Shown: one piece after another, positions 1-8,789 of the stretch
Numbering within the stretch: position 1 is the first letter of the stretch
How the letters are laid out: every line of letters begins with the position of its first letter
Assembly: GCA_018434685.1 (NCBI GenBank)
Contig: JAHDOV010000014.1
Span: forward strand, 62,001-126,000
Direction: 5' to 3'
Origin: Deltaproteobacteria bacterium
GTDB lineage: Bacteria > Desulfobacterota > Desulfomonilia > UBA1062
Length of the DNA stretch: 64,000 nucleotides
Translations under genes and position numbers: made by a program
The notes under the pieces: model-generated
Database searches by the model: none
Told to the model about the DNA's origin: nothing
What the model saw: the letters and a program-made list of their open reading frames with translations, nothing else

Positions 1-777
1 CCAGATGCCGTCGCCGAGGTACGCCTCGGTGGCAGCCAGGGTGATGAGCGCGCTCTGGTCCGGTACCGGGGCGCCATAGTAGACCCACAGCTGGGAGACG
101 ACCGCCTTGATGTCTTCATGAGTAAAGCACTCGTCGAGCACGTCCTGGAGGCTCTTGTCCTTATACGTAAAGAACGTGCTCTGCCGCAGCGGGACCAGGG
201 CCTTGAGAGCGAACGCCTTCAGACCCCGGTAACGGAACAGGTCTTTCAGGGACATGAGATCGTCCATGGTGGCTGAACAGATGGCGTGGAACTTCTCGAT
301 ACCGGCTGACTCATCGGGCCATTCTTCCTTGAGCGCTTGTTTGTAGCCGTCCCAGTTGTTCGGCAGCCTGATATCCACCCCCGGAAAGATGGATCGATAG
401 AATTCTGGAAGCTCGTAGAGCTCCACGTTCCTGTCAACCCCGCAGGCCTTGAGCAGCTGATAGAGGCCGCGGTCCTTCTTGCCGGGGCCGCCGCCGGCCA
501 TTTCGTGGAGGCTGGCATCGAAGGTGAACCCTCCCCGCTCGAAACTGGTGGCACACCCGCCCACCCTTGAGTGCTGCTCCAGGACAAGCACCTTCAGGCT
601 GTTGGAGGCCAGGTGCGCAGCGGCCGAAAGCCCGCCGAGCCCGGCACCGACAATGATCACATCGTAGTCCGCTTCACCGGTTGCCGGTTTGGGCTCTGTG
701 CACCCGGCGAGCAGTGACAGGGAGAAGATGACCACCAGGCAGATACCTGCATACCGTGTTCCCGGGTTTCGTGCCAT
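1..777 (-). CDS. Exported FAD-dependent oxidoreductase, phytoene desaturase/retinol saturase-like lipoprotein (3' end outside window)
   Basis: The first 259 codons lie here and the gene continues past the left edge. The start at 777 follows AAGGAGGG. The protein begins with a lipoprotein signal whose lipobox LLAGC puts the acylated Cys near residue 26. A Rossmann FAD-binding fold follows, with GAGLGGLSAAAHL and the acidic/GG segment LVLEQHSRVGGCATSF, a pattern typical of phytoene desaturases, carotenoid isomerases and retinol saturases. The substrate cannot be read from the sequence. A lipoprotein signal on this flavoprotein family is unusual because members are mostly cytoplasmic or membrane-peripheral. 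It lies upstream-to-left of pldA on the same strand, with 125 bp between them. Confidence 0.8.
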   Translation of the reverse strand, partial: MARNPGTRYAGICLVVIFSLSLLAGCTEPKPATGEADYDVIIVGAGLGGLSAAAHLASNSLKVLVLEQHSRVGGCATSFERGGFTFDASLHEMAGGGPGKKDRGLYQLLKACGVDRNVELYELPEFYRSIFPGVDIRLPNNWDGYKQALKEEWPDESAGIEKFHAICSATMDDLMSLKDLFRYRGLKAFALKALVPLRQSTFFTYKDKSLQDVLDECFTHEDIKAVVSQLWVYYGAPVPDQSALITLAATEAYLGDGIW

Positions 778-902
778 TGGAACCCTCCTTATATCAGTGT
801 GCAGCAAAATATCAGAGTTGAACGACCCCTGAGGGATTATATGGGGGTAGAGCTTAGCTGATTCCCGGCAAAAGTGCAATCAAGGCCTTGGGCGAGAGGA
901 TT

Positions 903-1925
903 TCAGTTCCAGTCCTTGAGAATAAACCCGATGCTTATCCGGTTAACCCGGTGATCGTAGTCGATGAGGCTCTCGCCGAACCCGTTGAAGTACTGGATGT
1001 AGCCGGTGACCAAACTGATCAGGGGGAAACACCACTCGAGCTGCAGGGCGCCGCGGTTGTCGCTGAGGTTGAGGTTGTTGCGCACCATTACCCCGAACCG
1101 GTGCCCGTCCCGTGTATAGTAACCCCAGACCTCGCCATTGCCGAGATAATCATCGATATCCGGATTGTCATCGTCTGCCGAACTCTCGGGGATGCGGTAC
1201 CAGGTCTTCAAAAGCAGGGTGAGATCGCCCCGCTCGAAACCCACATTTCCCACGATGCGGTTCCAACTCCTGGAGAGCGGCTCCGGGCGACCGTTGGATT
1301 GATGGTTGAAGCCCACCTGTACGGTTCGTCCCTTCATCCCGAACAGGCCGAAATTCGTGCGGAAGTTCAGGAGCATCTCCGGCTCGTAATCGGTCTCGCG
1401 GAAGGGTGCCGAGTCTGCTAAGTTGTAGAGCTGCCAGAACGAGAGCTGGGTGTACCCGAACCACAGGTCCATATTTTGACCGAGGATGTCCTGCCAGAGC
1501 TTCACCTTCAGGCTTATCTGGAATTTCACCTCGTTGTGTTTGACGTCCTGGCCGGGGGATTCCTGGATGGGCTCTTTGTTCGGAGAGGTGTTGTAGGCCA
1601 CGGGCAGGATGTAGTTGGGTCGGTGGGCCATGATGGCGTATCTGCCCCGCGGCTTCTTCTCGTTGAGCTCCCACAGTCTGGTGAGGTAGGAATCACTCGT
1701 TGATTCGCGCTGTGCCGTATCAAAGGAGGGCTCTGCAGCCGAAGCTGCAATGCCGGCCTGCCGGGAGAAGTATTCATCGTAGCACTTGAGCCGCTGTTCA
1801 TCATCTTCAAGGCGGGAACAATCAGTCAGTTCTTGCGAGTCTTCTGCCAGAACGATGCTTCCCTGCATGAGGAGGAGCATGGCTGCAATGATAAAGATCA
1901 GGCAGTGCCTCAGACGGTTCTTCAT
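903..1925 (-). CDS. pldA: Outer-membrane phospholipase A (phospholipase A1)
   Basis: The product is a 340-residue calcium-dependent outer-membrane phospholipase that hydrolyses phospholipids misplaced in the outer leaflet. The active-site segment NHQSNGRPEPLSRSWNR matches the family catalytic His, Ser and Asn (E. coli H142, S144, N156 spacing), and DDNPDIDDYLG follows as in family members. I chose the Met at 1925 because it opens a good signal peptide ending near VLAEDS; the open frame extends 32 codons upstream to 2021 without such a signal. The Shine-Dalgarno sequence is weak. The mature N-terminus carries a short charged Cys-containing segment (DCSRLEDDEQRLKCYDEYF) before the barrel. Confidence 0.9.
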   Translation of the reverse strand: MKNRLRHCLIFIIAAMLLLMQGSIVLAEDSQELTDCSRLEDDEQRLKCYDEYFSRQAGIAASAAEPSFDTAQRESTSDSYLTRLWELNEKKPRGRYAIMAHRPNYILPVAYNTSPNKEPIQESPGQDVKHNEVKFQISLKVKLWQDILGQNMDLWFGYTQLSFWQLYNLADSAPFRETDYEPEMLLNFRTNFGLFGMKGRTVQVGFNHQSNGRPEPLSRSWNRIVGNVGFERGDLTLLLKTWYRIPESSADDDNPDIDDYLGNGEVWGYYTRDGHRFGVMVRNNLNLSDNRGALQLEWCFPLISLVTGYIQYFNGFGESLIDYDHRVNRISIGFILKDWN

Positions 1926-2084
1926 CTCTCGAGACACCTGCCTGTCCACAGTGTCAGCCGGCAAGGTGCAGGGGAGGTTCCAGCCGTTACAAGAAGCATG
2001 ATATGCCGTACCAGTCATCATCTCATGAGGCTCCCTGTTTCCAGATAGCAGGACAGCTCTGCCTGCCGCTTTAGCCCGCCGGCA

Positions 2085-2660
2085 TCAAGAGTGGATCTTG
2101 TCGAGAAGCCATGCCATGTTCTCACCCAGGGTCTTCATGGTCATAAGACCTTCTTCGTCCTTTTCCACATCACCCTTTTCCAGGCCGATACCCACGTTCC
2201 AGTAGTTCGAGCCGGGGACGATCATCTCGGAGATGAAGAAGAAATGGTTGAGGGTGTCGAAGGCGTGGATGCTGCCTGCGCGGCGCACGGCCACGACACC
2301 TGCTCCCGCCTTGCGCCTTAACAGGCCTCCATTGGCCTTGGAAACATAGCCCGCACGGTCGATCAGGGCCTTCATCTCGGTGCTCACGTCGGTGAAATAG
2401 GTGGGCGATCCCAGGATGATCCCGTCTGCGTCAAACATTTTCTCGATGCACTCGTTCAAGACGTCATCCTTAATCACACAGCTCTTGTCCATGTTCTCAA
2501 AGCACTTTCTGCAGGCCGTGCACCCCCGGATCTTCCTGCCGGCAAGCTGAAAGAGCTCGGTTTCAATCCCGTGTTTGTGCAGTTCGTCAAAGACATGCCG
2601 TATGAGCGCTGCAGTATTCCCGTCCTTGCGGGCACTCCCATTGAAGGCTACAACTTTCAT
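2085..2660 (-). CDS. Iron-sulfur flavoprotein / NADPH-dependent FMN reductase family
   Basis: This 191-residue flavodoxin-fold protein has the FMN phosphate-binding start [15 protein letters not shown] and the second FMN motif [10 protein letters not shown]. Between them lie compact cysteines, CTACRKC followed by another Cys seven residues on, the arrangement of archaeal and anaerobe iron-sulfur flavoproteins that bind a 4Fe-4S cluster. Such proteins carry electrons between ferredoxin-type donors and acceptors such as O2, peroxide or quinones; the partner here is unknown. A GAGGAG ribosome site precedes the start by 9 bp. The YwbE gene lies 36 bp upstream and is probably cotranscribed. Confidence 0.85.
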   Translation of the reverse strand: MKVVAFNGSARKDGNTAALIRHVFDELHKHGIETELFQLAGRKIRGCTACRKCFENMDKSCVIKDDVLNECIEKMFDADGIILGSPTYFTDVSTEMKALIDRAGYVSKANGGLLRRKAGAGVVAVRRAGSIHAFDTLNHFFFISEMIVPGSNYWNVGIGLEKGDVEKDEEGLMTMKTLGENMAWLLDKIHS

Positions 2661-2696
2661 GGTTTGCGTCTCCTCGTTTTTTTTGCGTCTGCCGAC

Positions 2697-2903
2697 CTAC
2701 AGGGAATCCCCGGCGACGATCTCCTTGACCCGGCCGACGATGCCGCTGGTCAGACGTACCTTGATGCCATGGGGATGTGTGGCTGATCTGGTGAGGATGT
2801 CCCCGACGATCCCCTCGGTCAGTTTCCCGCTCTTCTGGTCCTGCTTCTGAACGATCTTCACCCGGGATCCCGGTTTGATATCAGCTCTGGTTGTTCCACT
2901 CAT
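2697..2903 (-). CDS. ywbE: YwbE family protein (DUF2196)
   Basis: This small basic protein of 68 residues has the family pattern RADIKPGSRVKIVQKQDQ, then GIVGDILT, ATHPHGIKVRL and a second GIVGRV. The function of the family is not established; it looks like a compact beta-barrel, and nucleic-acid binding is only a guess. A purine-rich GGGGAAGAGGAG run sits directly before the ATG. It is the first gene of a likely two-gene unit with the flavoprotein downstream. Confidence 0.8.
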   Translation of the reverse strand: MSGTTRADIKPGSRVKIVQKQDQKSGKLTEGIVGDILTRSATHPHGIKVRLTSGIVGRVKEIVAGDSL

Positions 2904-3056
2904 CTCCTCTTCCCCTGGACACCCTTGTTACCTCATGGTGCCTGTGCCCGGGAATGACGATTCCGTCTCCCTGATCTCATGAGGATCATGCCGGCTTTTT
3001 CAAGGGATGATTCTGAAGAGGGGCTGAACGTCGTACACCGGGCAGTATCTCTGCAA

Positions 3057-3142
3057 TGCCCGGAGCCGGAATCGAACCGGCACGGTATCAGATACCGAGG
3101 GATTTTAAGTCCCTTGCGTCTACCTATTCCGCCATCCGGGCA
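3057..3142 (-). tRNA. tRNA-Leu (anticodon TAA)
   Basis: The reverse complement folds as a class II tRNA of 86 nt with acceptor ends TGCCCGG/CCGGGCA, an anticodon arm AGGGA-CTTAAAA-TCCCT with anticodon TAA, a long variable arm CGGTATCTGATACCG, and a T arm GCCGG-TTCGATT-CCGGC. The CCA end is not separately encoded after the discriminator. Confidence 0.95.
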
Positions 3143-3380
3143 GCTTCATGAGATGTAATAGGAACTGGGTGGAGATGTCAAGTGTGAACGAGCGTGAGAC
3201 TTTGAGATCCCGGGCAGCCAGGTGTGGGTGGGCGGGGTATGGTGATGAGGAGACAAACAGGGGATGGTTTGTACTCTTCGGGTTTATCTGGTGGGAAGAT
3301 ATGTGGTATAGATCTGATAATACATATAAAACCAACCACGATACAAGTGAAGTGGCAGCACATCGAAAGAGGAGGGAGAC

Positions 3381-4988
3381 ATGATCAAGGTGACATGCCT
3401 GGGAGGGGCCGGGAGCGTGACCGGCTCGAACTATCTTATCGAAAATATGCTCGGGAAAAAGGTTTTGGTGGATTGCGGCATGTTCCAGGGCGGCAAGCAG
3501 ATGGAACTGCGCAACAGCAGGCCCTGGGACTTCAATCCCGCACAGATCAGCACCCTGTTTCTCACGCACGCCCATATCGACCATTCCGGCAGGATTCCCA
3601 AGCTGGTAAAAGACGGTTTCACCGGCAGCATCATCACGTCTCCGCCCACGGCAGAGCTCTGCGGGATCATGCTCCTGGACTCGGCCCATATCCAGGAGAT
3701 GGATGCCCAGTGGCAGACCCGCAAGAACCGGCGGAGGGCAAACAGGGACGTTCAGCCGCTCTACACCACCGATGATGCTCTCAGGAGCCTGCAGCTCCTG
3801 GCACCGGTGGAGCGGGACGAGATCATCACCGTTGAGGAGGGTATCAGAGCGCGCCTGAGAAATGCCGGCCATATCCTGGGATCTTCCATCCTCGAGCTGT
3901 GGGTGCAGGATGGAAGCGCAGAGATCAAGCTCGTCTTCTCCGGGGATATCGGCAAGGCAAACCAGCTCATCCTCAAGGACCCGCACGAGGTCTTCAACGC
4001 AGACTACCTCTTCGTGGAATCCACCTACGGCAACCGCCTGCACAAGTCGTACGAGGCCAGCAAGGACGAACTGCTCGAGGCCATCAACTATGCGGTGTCG
4101 AACAAGGAAAAGATCATCATCCCGGCCTTTGCCGTGGAGCGCACCCAGGAGATCATCTACCTGTTGAGCGAGTTTCAGCGCAACGGGCTGCTGCCCGACA
4201 TCCCCATCTACCTGGACAGTCCGCTCGCCATCAAGGCAACCGAGATCTTCAAGCGCAACCGAAAGTACTATGACGAGGAGGCTACCGAGATCGTGAACCA
4301 GGGGTTCGATCCCTTCGAGATGCCGAACCTTCACTACACGCCCGAGACGAAAGGGTCCATAGCCATCAACGAGACACCGGGCTCTGCCATCGTCATCGCA
4401 GGAAACGGCATGTGCACGGCAGGGAGGATCAAGCACCACCTCAAGCACAACCTCTGGCGGGAGGGGGCGAGCATCGTGATCGTGGGATTCCAGGCCCAGG
4501 GTACCACGGGAAGGCAGATCGTCGACGGCAAGAAGACCGTGAAGATATTCAGGGAGGACGTCTCGGTGCGGGCACGCGTGTTCACCATCGGCGGGTTTTC
4601 CTCCCATGCCGATCAGAACGATCTCCTCCACTGGGTGGGCAACTTTGCGGAATCGAAACCGCGGGTGTTCGTGGTCCACGGCGAGGCGTCAGCGAGCCAG
4701 GAGCTGTCCCGGCTCATCGGCGAGCGGTTCGGCCTCAACACCTATGTGCCGAGCTGGCGGGAGAGCCTGATCCTCAAACCCAGGGAGTTTCCCATCGAGG
4801 TCGCGGCTGCCGGGGAAGAAGTCGTGAACCTCGGCGAGGATATGCTCAGGGTCTATGCCGAGGTGGAAAAAGAACTCGGCAGGGTCAAGGCGCGCATTCA
4901 ACGCGCCGAGAGCCGGCAGAGGATCGTCGATGAGGACATCGACCGGCTCAGGTATATTCAGGAGGAGCTCCAGCAGATCCTGATGTAG
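3381..4988 (+). CDS. Beta-CASP metallo-beta-lactamase-fold RNA hydrolase (CPSF73-like)
   Basis: This 535-residue protein carries the metallo-beta-lactamase zinc signature HAHIDH at residues 63-68, further metal ligands in GHILGSS and SGDIG, and a beta-CASP insertion with the conserved VESTYGNR. The C-terminal zinc-dependent RNA-processing (RMBL) motif GGFSSHADQNDLL is present. Relatives are exo/endoribonucleases or RNA-maturation enzymes. The last ~60 residues are charged and probably helical. GAGGAGGGAGAC precedes the ATG. It stands alone, convergent with paaK, with stop codons only 4 bp apart. Confidence 0.9.
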   Translation: MIKVTCLGGAGSVTGSNYLIENMLGKKVLVDCGMFQGGKQMELRNSRPWDFNPAQISTLFLTHAHIDHSGRIPKLVKDGFTGSIITSPPTAELCGIMLLDSAHIQEMDAQWQTRKNRRRANRDVQPLYTTDDALRSLQLLAPVERDEIITVEEGIRARLRNAGHILGSSILELWVQDGSAEIKLVFSGDIGKANQLILKDPHEVFNADYLFVESTYGNRLHKSYEASKDELLEAINYAVSNKEKIIIPAFAVERTQEIIYLLSEFQRNGLLPDIPIYLDSPLAIKATEIFKRNRKYYDEEATEIVNQGFDPFEMPNLHYTPETKGSIAINETPGSAIVIAGNGMCTAGRIKHHLKHNLWREGASIVIVGFQAQGTTGRQIVDGKKTVKIFREDVSVRARVFTIGGFSSHADQNDLLHWVGNFAESKPRVFVVHGEASASQELSRLIGERFGLNTYVPSWRESLILKPREFPIEVAAAGEEVVNLGEDMLRVYAEVEKELGRVKARIQRAESRQRIVDEDIDRLRYIQEELQQILM

Positions 4989-4992
4989 GAAT

Positions 4993-6282
4993 TCAGTTTC
5001 TGTGGTCGAATACCCGCTGGGATTTCCTGCCGGACCTGGGCAGGCTGCCGTAGTCCACGACCTCGATGATTCCCCTGACCAGGAGCGACTTCCTGAGATC
5101 CACCCCGATCTTCTTGCCGATTTCCAGGTCGCCCTCAGGGCCTGCACCGGCGGCGCGCTCCACCCTGATGGTCATATAGTCCTTGCCGTCGTCTCCCCGG
5201 TCCAGGTGGATCTGGTACTCGCTGCCGATGCCCTGTTCCTTCGAGAGGATCTCATCGATATGGCTCGGATAGACATTGACCGCACGGATGATGAACATGT
5301 CGTCGGAACGGCCGCTGATCCTGTCGTGTCGTGGCAGGGGCGAGCCGCACGGGCACTGTCCCGGGATGAGCCGTGTGAGATCCCGCGAGCGGTACCGGAT
5401 GAGCGGTGCGCCCTCTTTCTTCAGCGTGGTGTAGACCATCTCGCCCACTTCGCCTTCCCTGACCGGCTCCAGGGTTTCGGGGTCGAGGATCTCGAGGATG
5501 TAGTAGTCTGCCCAGTAGTGGATGCCGGTATGATGTTCGCAGTCCAGGCCGGTGCCGGGCCCGTACAGCTCGGTCAGGCCGGGTATGTCGAATATGTGCT
5601 CCGCCCTGAAGAGATCCTTGACCTTGTTGCGCAGGGCGTCGCTCGCGCGCTCCGCCCCCATGATCACCTTCTTCACGTTGATCTTCTCGGTGAGACCGTG
5701 TTTTTCTACCTCTTCCGCGAGCAGGAGCGCCATGGAGGCGGTGCAGCAGATCACGGTGGGCTGGAAGTCCTCGAGGAACTGCAGGTGCATCTCGGTATTG
5801 CCGGGGCCCAGCGGCAGTGCCATGGCACCGAAGCGCTCGCACCCGTTCTGAAATCCGACACCGGCAGTCCACACGCCGTAGCCCACGCAGATCTGGACCC
5901 GGTCCTGCCTCGTGAGTCCTGCTGTTTCGTAGCACCGGGCGAACATGTCGGCCCAGTCGTCCACGTCCTTGGAGGTATACACGAGCACCTTGCGCTTGCC
6001 GGTTGTCCCCGTGGACGCATGGATGCGGACGATGTCTTCGAAGGGCACGGACCGCAGGGGGTAGGGATAGCCGTTCTGGAGGTCCTGGGCCGTCACAAAG
6101 GGAAGCCTGCGCAGATCGTCTAAGGTCTTTATGTCGTCGGGCTTCACCCCTGCCGCATCGAGGCGCTCACGGTAGAAGTCCGAGCCGTTGTAGGCATGGT
6201 CCACAGACCATTTCAGGCCTGCGAGCTGGAGGGCCTTGAGTTCATCCTGTGTTCTAAACGCCGGCATGAAGGATCGTGCCAT
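4993..6282 (-). CDS. paaK: Phenylacetate-CoA ligase (arylacetate-CoA ligase)
   Basis: This AMP-forming ligase activates phenylacetate or related arylacetates to CoA thioesters. The 429 residues match the usual PaaK length. The P-loop is HASTGTTGKRK; other adenylate-forming motifs are LTELYGPG and RYRSRDLTR with SGRSDDMFIIRAVNVYPS. The start at 6282 follows TAGGAGG with 6 bp spacing; the longer frame to 6357 would overlap iorB and lacks this site. It is the third gene of an iorA-iorB-paaK operon, 10 bp after iorB. Next to an indolepyruvate oxidoreductase it would interconvert arylacetate and arylacetyl-CoA, the product of aryl-pyruvate oxidation. Confidence 0.93.
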   Translation of the reverse strand: MARSFMPAFRTQDELKALQLAGLKWSVDHAYNGSDFYRERLDAAGVKPDDIKTLDDLRRLPFVTAQDLQNGYPYPLRSVPFEDIVRIHASTGTTGKRKVLVYTSKDVDDWADMFARCYETAGLTRQDRVQICVGYGVWTAGVGFQNGCERFGAMALPLGPGNTEMHLQFLEDFQPTVICCTASMALLLAEEVEKHGLTEKINVKKVIMGAERASDALRNKVKDLFRAEHIFDIPGLTELYGPGTGLDCEHHTGIHYWADYYILEILDPETLEPVREGEVGEMVYTTLKKEGAPLIRYRSRDLTRLIPGQCPCGSPLPRHDRISGRSDDMFIIRAVNVYPSHIDEILSKEQGIGSEYQIHLDRGDDGKDYMTIRVERAAGAGPEGDLEIGKKIGVDLRKSLLVRGIIEVVDYGSLPRSGRKSQRVFDHRN

Positions 6283-6292
6283 ATACCACCTC

Positions 6293-6826
6293 CTAATGTG
6301 ATTTGGATTCTCGGGAGTCAAAACCTGCTTCAACGCCCTCGATATTCTTCGATACAAATTTCTCAGGGGAAATCTCCTGGATCACGGTGCGGATCTCCGG
6401 CAGGGTGAACCCGAGGATCGAGGCGGCAAGGCCGAGCACGATCATGTTGACGGAACCAGGCGAGCCCATCTCCAGGGCGCGCCCCGTCGCATCGACGGTA
6501 AAGTCAAAGGGCCCCTGCTGCGGGGCATTCACCACCGATACGCCGCCCGGTCTGAGCATGTGCAGGTGGTCCTGTGCCTCTGATTCCTCCAGGCCTATGA
6601 GCATGTCCGCCGAGCCGGCAGGGATGAGCGGGCTCATATACGAGCCGATCTTGAGGCTAGCCGTTACCGTGCCTCCCCGCATGGCCATGCCGTGGGTTTC
6701 CGAGGTGATCACCTTCATCCCCTTTCTGGAGGCGAGTTCCGCAAGTGCTTTTGCCAGGAGCAGGATACCCTGGCCTCCTCTTCCCACCATGAAGACCTGT
6801 CTGCCTGTTCGATCCGGTTCCATCAT
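6293..6826 (-). CDS. iorB: Indolepyruvate:ferredoxin oxidoreductase, beta (gamma-domain) subunit
   Basis: The 177-residue subunit belongs to the pyruvate/ketoisovalerate oxidoreductase gamma family, with GRGGQGILLLAKALAELA at the N-terminus, ETHGMAMRGGTV, and GSADMLIGLEESEA. It pairs with IorA to interconvert aryl-pyruvate plus CoA and arylacetyl-CoA plus CO2 with ferredoxin. The start at 6826 overlaps the iorA stop as ATGA, indicating translational coupling; the open frame upstream to 6892 lies inside iorA. Transcription is expected from the Trp-controlled promoter in front of iorA. Confidence 0.92.
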   Translation of the reverse strand: MMEPDRTGRQVFMVGRGGQGILLLAKALAELASRKGMKVITSETHGMAMRGGTVTASLKIGSYMSPLIPAGSADMLIGLEESEAQDHLHMLRPGGVSVVNAPQQGPFDFTVDATGRALEMGSPGSVNMIVLGLAASILGFTLPEIRTVIQEISPEKFVSKNIEGVEAGFDSRESKSH

Positions 6827-8628
6827 AGTCTTCTCTCTGCTTTGATTGCATTGTGTGGACAGATATGCACGCACACCCCGCACCCGATACACAGGGACGG
6901 ATCTATGTGTGCCCTCTCGTCGCCCATCTCAAGGGCAGGGCACTCGAACTGCTCTACACAGTAGCCGCACGCAGTGCATTCTTCGGTGATGTCCATGGCA
7001 TAGACTGCCTGGTCTTTCAAGGCCTGGCGGTCCCTGATACAGGGATGCCTGGCGATGACGGCTACCACGCCCTGGTCTTCGCTCAGGGAGTAGGCCTTTT
7101 TCGTGATCTCGGTAAAGCCCTTGACGTCATAGGGGTCGTGGACAAAGACGGTCTGAACGCCGCAGCCCCTGAGGACCTCTTCGAGCTGCAGGGTGCGGCC
7201 GGCATAGTCGTTGGTCACGCATCCGGTGGCAGGCGTTGGCTGGTGGCCGGTCATGGCCGTGGTTGCATTGTCGAGGATGACGAGCACGAACCTCGCGCCG
7301 GTGACCAGTGCATTGATGGTGGGGGGGATGCCTGCGTGGAAATAGGTGGAGTCACCGATGATCGCCGCGATGGGTGGCGGGTTCACCGTGTTCTTGAATG
7401 CATGGTAGAAACCCGCTGCCTGGCTGACGGCAGCGCCCATGCACAGGCACGTGTCCACGCCGCCCAGGTTGAGCCCGAGGGTGTAGCACCCGATGTCCGA
7501 GGTGTAGATGCCCTTGGGCAGGGCCTTTTTTATGGCATAGAAGGCGCCGCGATGCCCGCACCCGGCGCACAGGGAAGGGCGCCGCTGTTTCCTGGCGGCC
7601 CCGTCTTCGGGCTCTCGGGGGACACCGGTTACCTCATCGAGCACCCTCATGACGATCTCCGGGGTGAGCTCCCCGGTATTCGGGACCGTACCGTCGATCC
7701 TGCCCGATACCCTCTCCCGGTTGGGAAACTGCATCTCGATCACCGGTTCGGTCTCTTCCACCACCAGGACCTTTTCATGTGCCTGCGCAATCCTGAGCAG
7801 GAGCGAGTGATCCATGGGATAGGGCATATCGACCTTGTAGACGCAGACGTCCGGCCATCGGTCAAAGGCCTTGAGCACGTCCATGATGTAGGCATAGGCC
7901 ACACCGGATGATACGATGGCGAGACGCGCACCGGGTTGCCCGAAGACCCTCTTCGGCCGCGCCCATTCGTGGAGAGCTATCCGGGCAAGCTTTTCGTTGA
8001 GCTCCTTGTGGAGTACGAGTCTCGGCCCTGGTGTCGCTGCCCAGCGGTACGGATCCTTGCGGAAATCCGGCTGTCTGGACGCTGGGTTGATAGCGGGCAG
8101 ATCCAGGAGCTGCCGGGCATGGCACACGCGTGTCGTGGGTCTGAGGATCACCGGGGTATGGTACTGTTCGGAGAATTCAAAGGCCTCGATAGTCATCTTC
8201 ATGGCCTCTTCCGGGCTGCTCGGGTCGAGAACCGGGATTTTCGCATGCATGGCAAAGAACCGTGTGTCCTGTTCGGTCTGGGAAGAGTGGGGGCCCGGGT
8301 CATCCGCCACCACGAGGAGAAACCCTCCTGCCGTTCCCATGTATGCGGCGCTCATGACCGGGTCTGAGGCGACATTGAGCCCCACCTGCTTCATGATGGC
8401 AGCCGAGCGCAGCGATGCGATGGCGTTTGCATAGGCGACTTCCACAGCGGTCTTCTCGTTGATGGACCACTCGACGTGGCACGGCAGATCGTGTTTTTTC
8501 ACCAGCTTCATGGCTGCCTCGCATACCTCTGATGCAGGGGTGCCGGGATACGACGCGACCATGTTTGCGCCGCCTGCAAGGATGCCGTATGCTATGGCCT
8601 CATTACCCAGGAGAATCTTTTTGCCCAT
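6823..8628 (-). CDS. iorA: Indolepyruvate:ferredoxin oxidoreductase, alpha subunit
   Basis: The 601-residue thiamin-diphosphate subunit has the N-terminal pyrimidine-binding half (residues ~1-200, EWSINEKTAVEVA), the central domain, and the C-terminal TPP half with GDSTYFHAGIPPTINAL and LDNATTAMTGHQPTP. A bacterial-type ferredoxin tail follows, with clusters CTACGYC...CP and CIGCGVCVHICP (about residues 545-595). It interconverts indolepyruvate, phenylpyruvate or hydroxyphenylpyruvate with the arylacetyl-CoA using ferredoxin. GAGAGGACTCC precedes the ATG. It heads the iorA-iorB-paaK operon, and the 150 bp upstream hold a Trp leader peptide, antiterminator and terminator. Confidence 0.95.
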   Translation of the reverse strand: MGKKILLGNEAIAYGILAGGANMVASYPGTPASEVCEAAMKLVKKHDLPCHVEWSINEKTAVEVAYANAIASLRSAAIMKQVGLNVASDPVMSAAYMGTAGGFLLVVADDPGPHSSQTEQDTRFFAMHAKIPVLDPSSPEEAMKMTIEAFEFSEQYHTPVILRPTTRVCHARQLLDLPAINPASRQPDFRKDPYRWAATPGPRLVLHKELNEKLARIALHEWARPKRVFGQPGARLAIVSSGVAYAYIMDVLKAFDRWPDVCVYKVDMPYPMDHSLLLRIAQAHEKVLVVEETEPVIEMQFPNRERVSGRIDGTVPNTGELTPEIVMRVLDEVTGVPREPEDGAARKQRRPSLCAGCGHRGAFYAIKKALPKGIYTSDIGCYTLGLNLGGVDTCLCMGAAVSQAAGFYHAFKNTVNPPPIAAIIGDSTYFHAGIPPTINALVTGARFVLVILDNATTAMTGHQPTPATGCVTNDYAGRTLQLEEVLRGCGVQTVFVHDPYDVKGFTEITKKAYSLSEDQGVVAVIARHPCIRDRQALKDQAVYAMDITEECTACGYCVEQFECPALEMGDERAHIDPSLCIGCGVCVHICPHNAIKAERRL

Positions 8629-8679
8629 CGTGGAGTCCTCTCAATGGTGGGGAGCAGGGCTTGTTGCGCCCGGTACATA

Positions 8680-8707
8680 ATAAAAAAGGCAGCCTGCAGG
8701 CCGCCTT
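8680..8707 (-). terminator. Attenuator (intrinsic terminator) in the iorA leader
   Basis: Read on the minus strand, 8707-8686 forms a nine-pair stem AAGGCGGCC / GGCTGCCTT, including one G-U pair, around a TGCA loop. A run of six to seven T follows directly (8687-8681). It lies between the Trp leader peptide and iorA, about 50 bp before the iorA start, and so would stop transcription before the structural genes. Confidence 0.85.
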
Positions 8708-8730
8708 CTATGCACTTCGCAGAAGTCGAG
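8701..8730 (-). promoter_or_regulatory. Candidate antiterminator helix competing with the attenuator
   Basis: On the minus-strand RNA, UCGACUUCU (8729-8721) can pair with AGAAGGCGG (8709-8701): eight pairs, one of them U-G, plus one mismatch. This sequesters the 5' arm of the terminator, so the two structures exclude each other. The upstream strand begins only 5-14 nt after the leader peptide stop codon. A ribosome at the stop would therefore mask it and favour termination, while one stalled on the Trp codons would leave it free. A smaller local hairpin (8714-8726) is an alternative. Confidence 0.65.
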
Positions 8731-8734
8731 CCCG

Positions 8735-8773
8735 TCAGCTGTCTTTGGTCCACCACCACTCATGTCTGATCAT
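8735..8773 (-). CDS. Tryptophan-rich leader peptide (MIRHEWWWTKDS)
   Basis: The 12-codon frame contains three consecutive TGG codons (8758-8750) and ends in TGA at 8735. In-frame GTG (8782) and ATG (8791) codons would give 15- or 18-residue forms; none has a strong Shine-Dalgarno sequence. Trp-leader peptides of other bacteria also carry two or three tandem Trp codons. Its spacing to the antiterminator and terminator matches ribosome-mediated attenuation. The peptide itself probably has no other function. Confidence 0.8.
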   Translation of the reverse strand: MIRHEWWWTKDS

Positions 8774-8789
8774 CGTTTTCACGGGTAGC

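Noticed and set aside
888-1421. 177-codon plus-strand frame across pldA
   Set aside because: It is antisense to the clearly recognisable phospholipase active-site region.
3120-4679. 519-codon open frame antisense to the beta-CASP protein
   Set aside because: It overlaps a strongly conserved plus-strand gene and tRNA-Leu; long antisense frames are expected in GC-rich DNA.
6853-7911. 352-codon plus-strand frame across iorA
   Set aside because: It is antisense to iorA, has no recognisable motif and lacks independent support.
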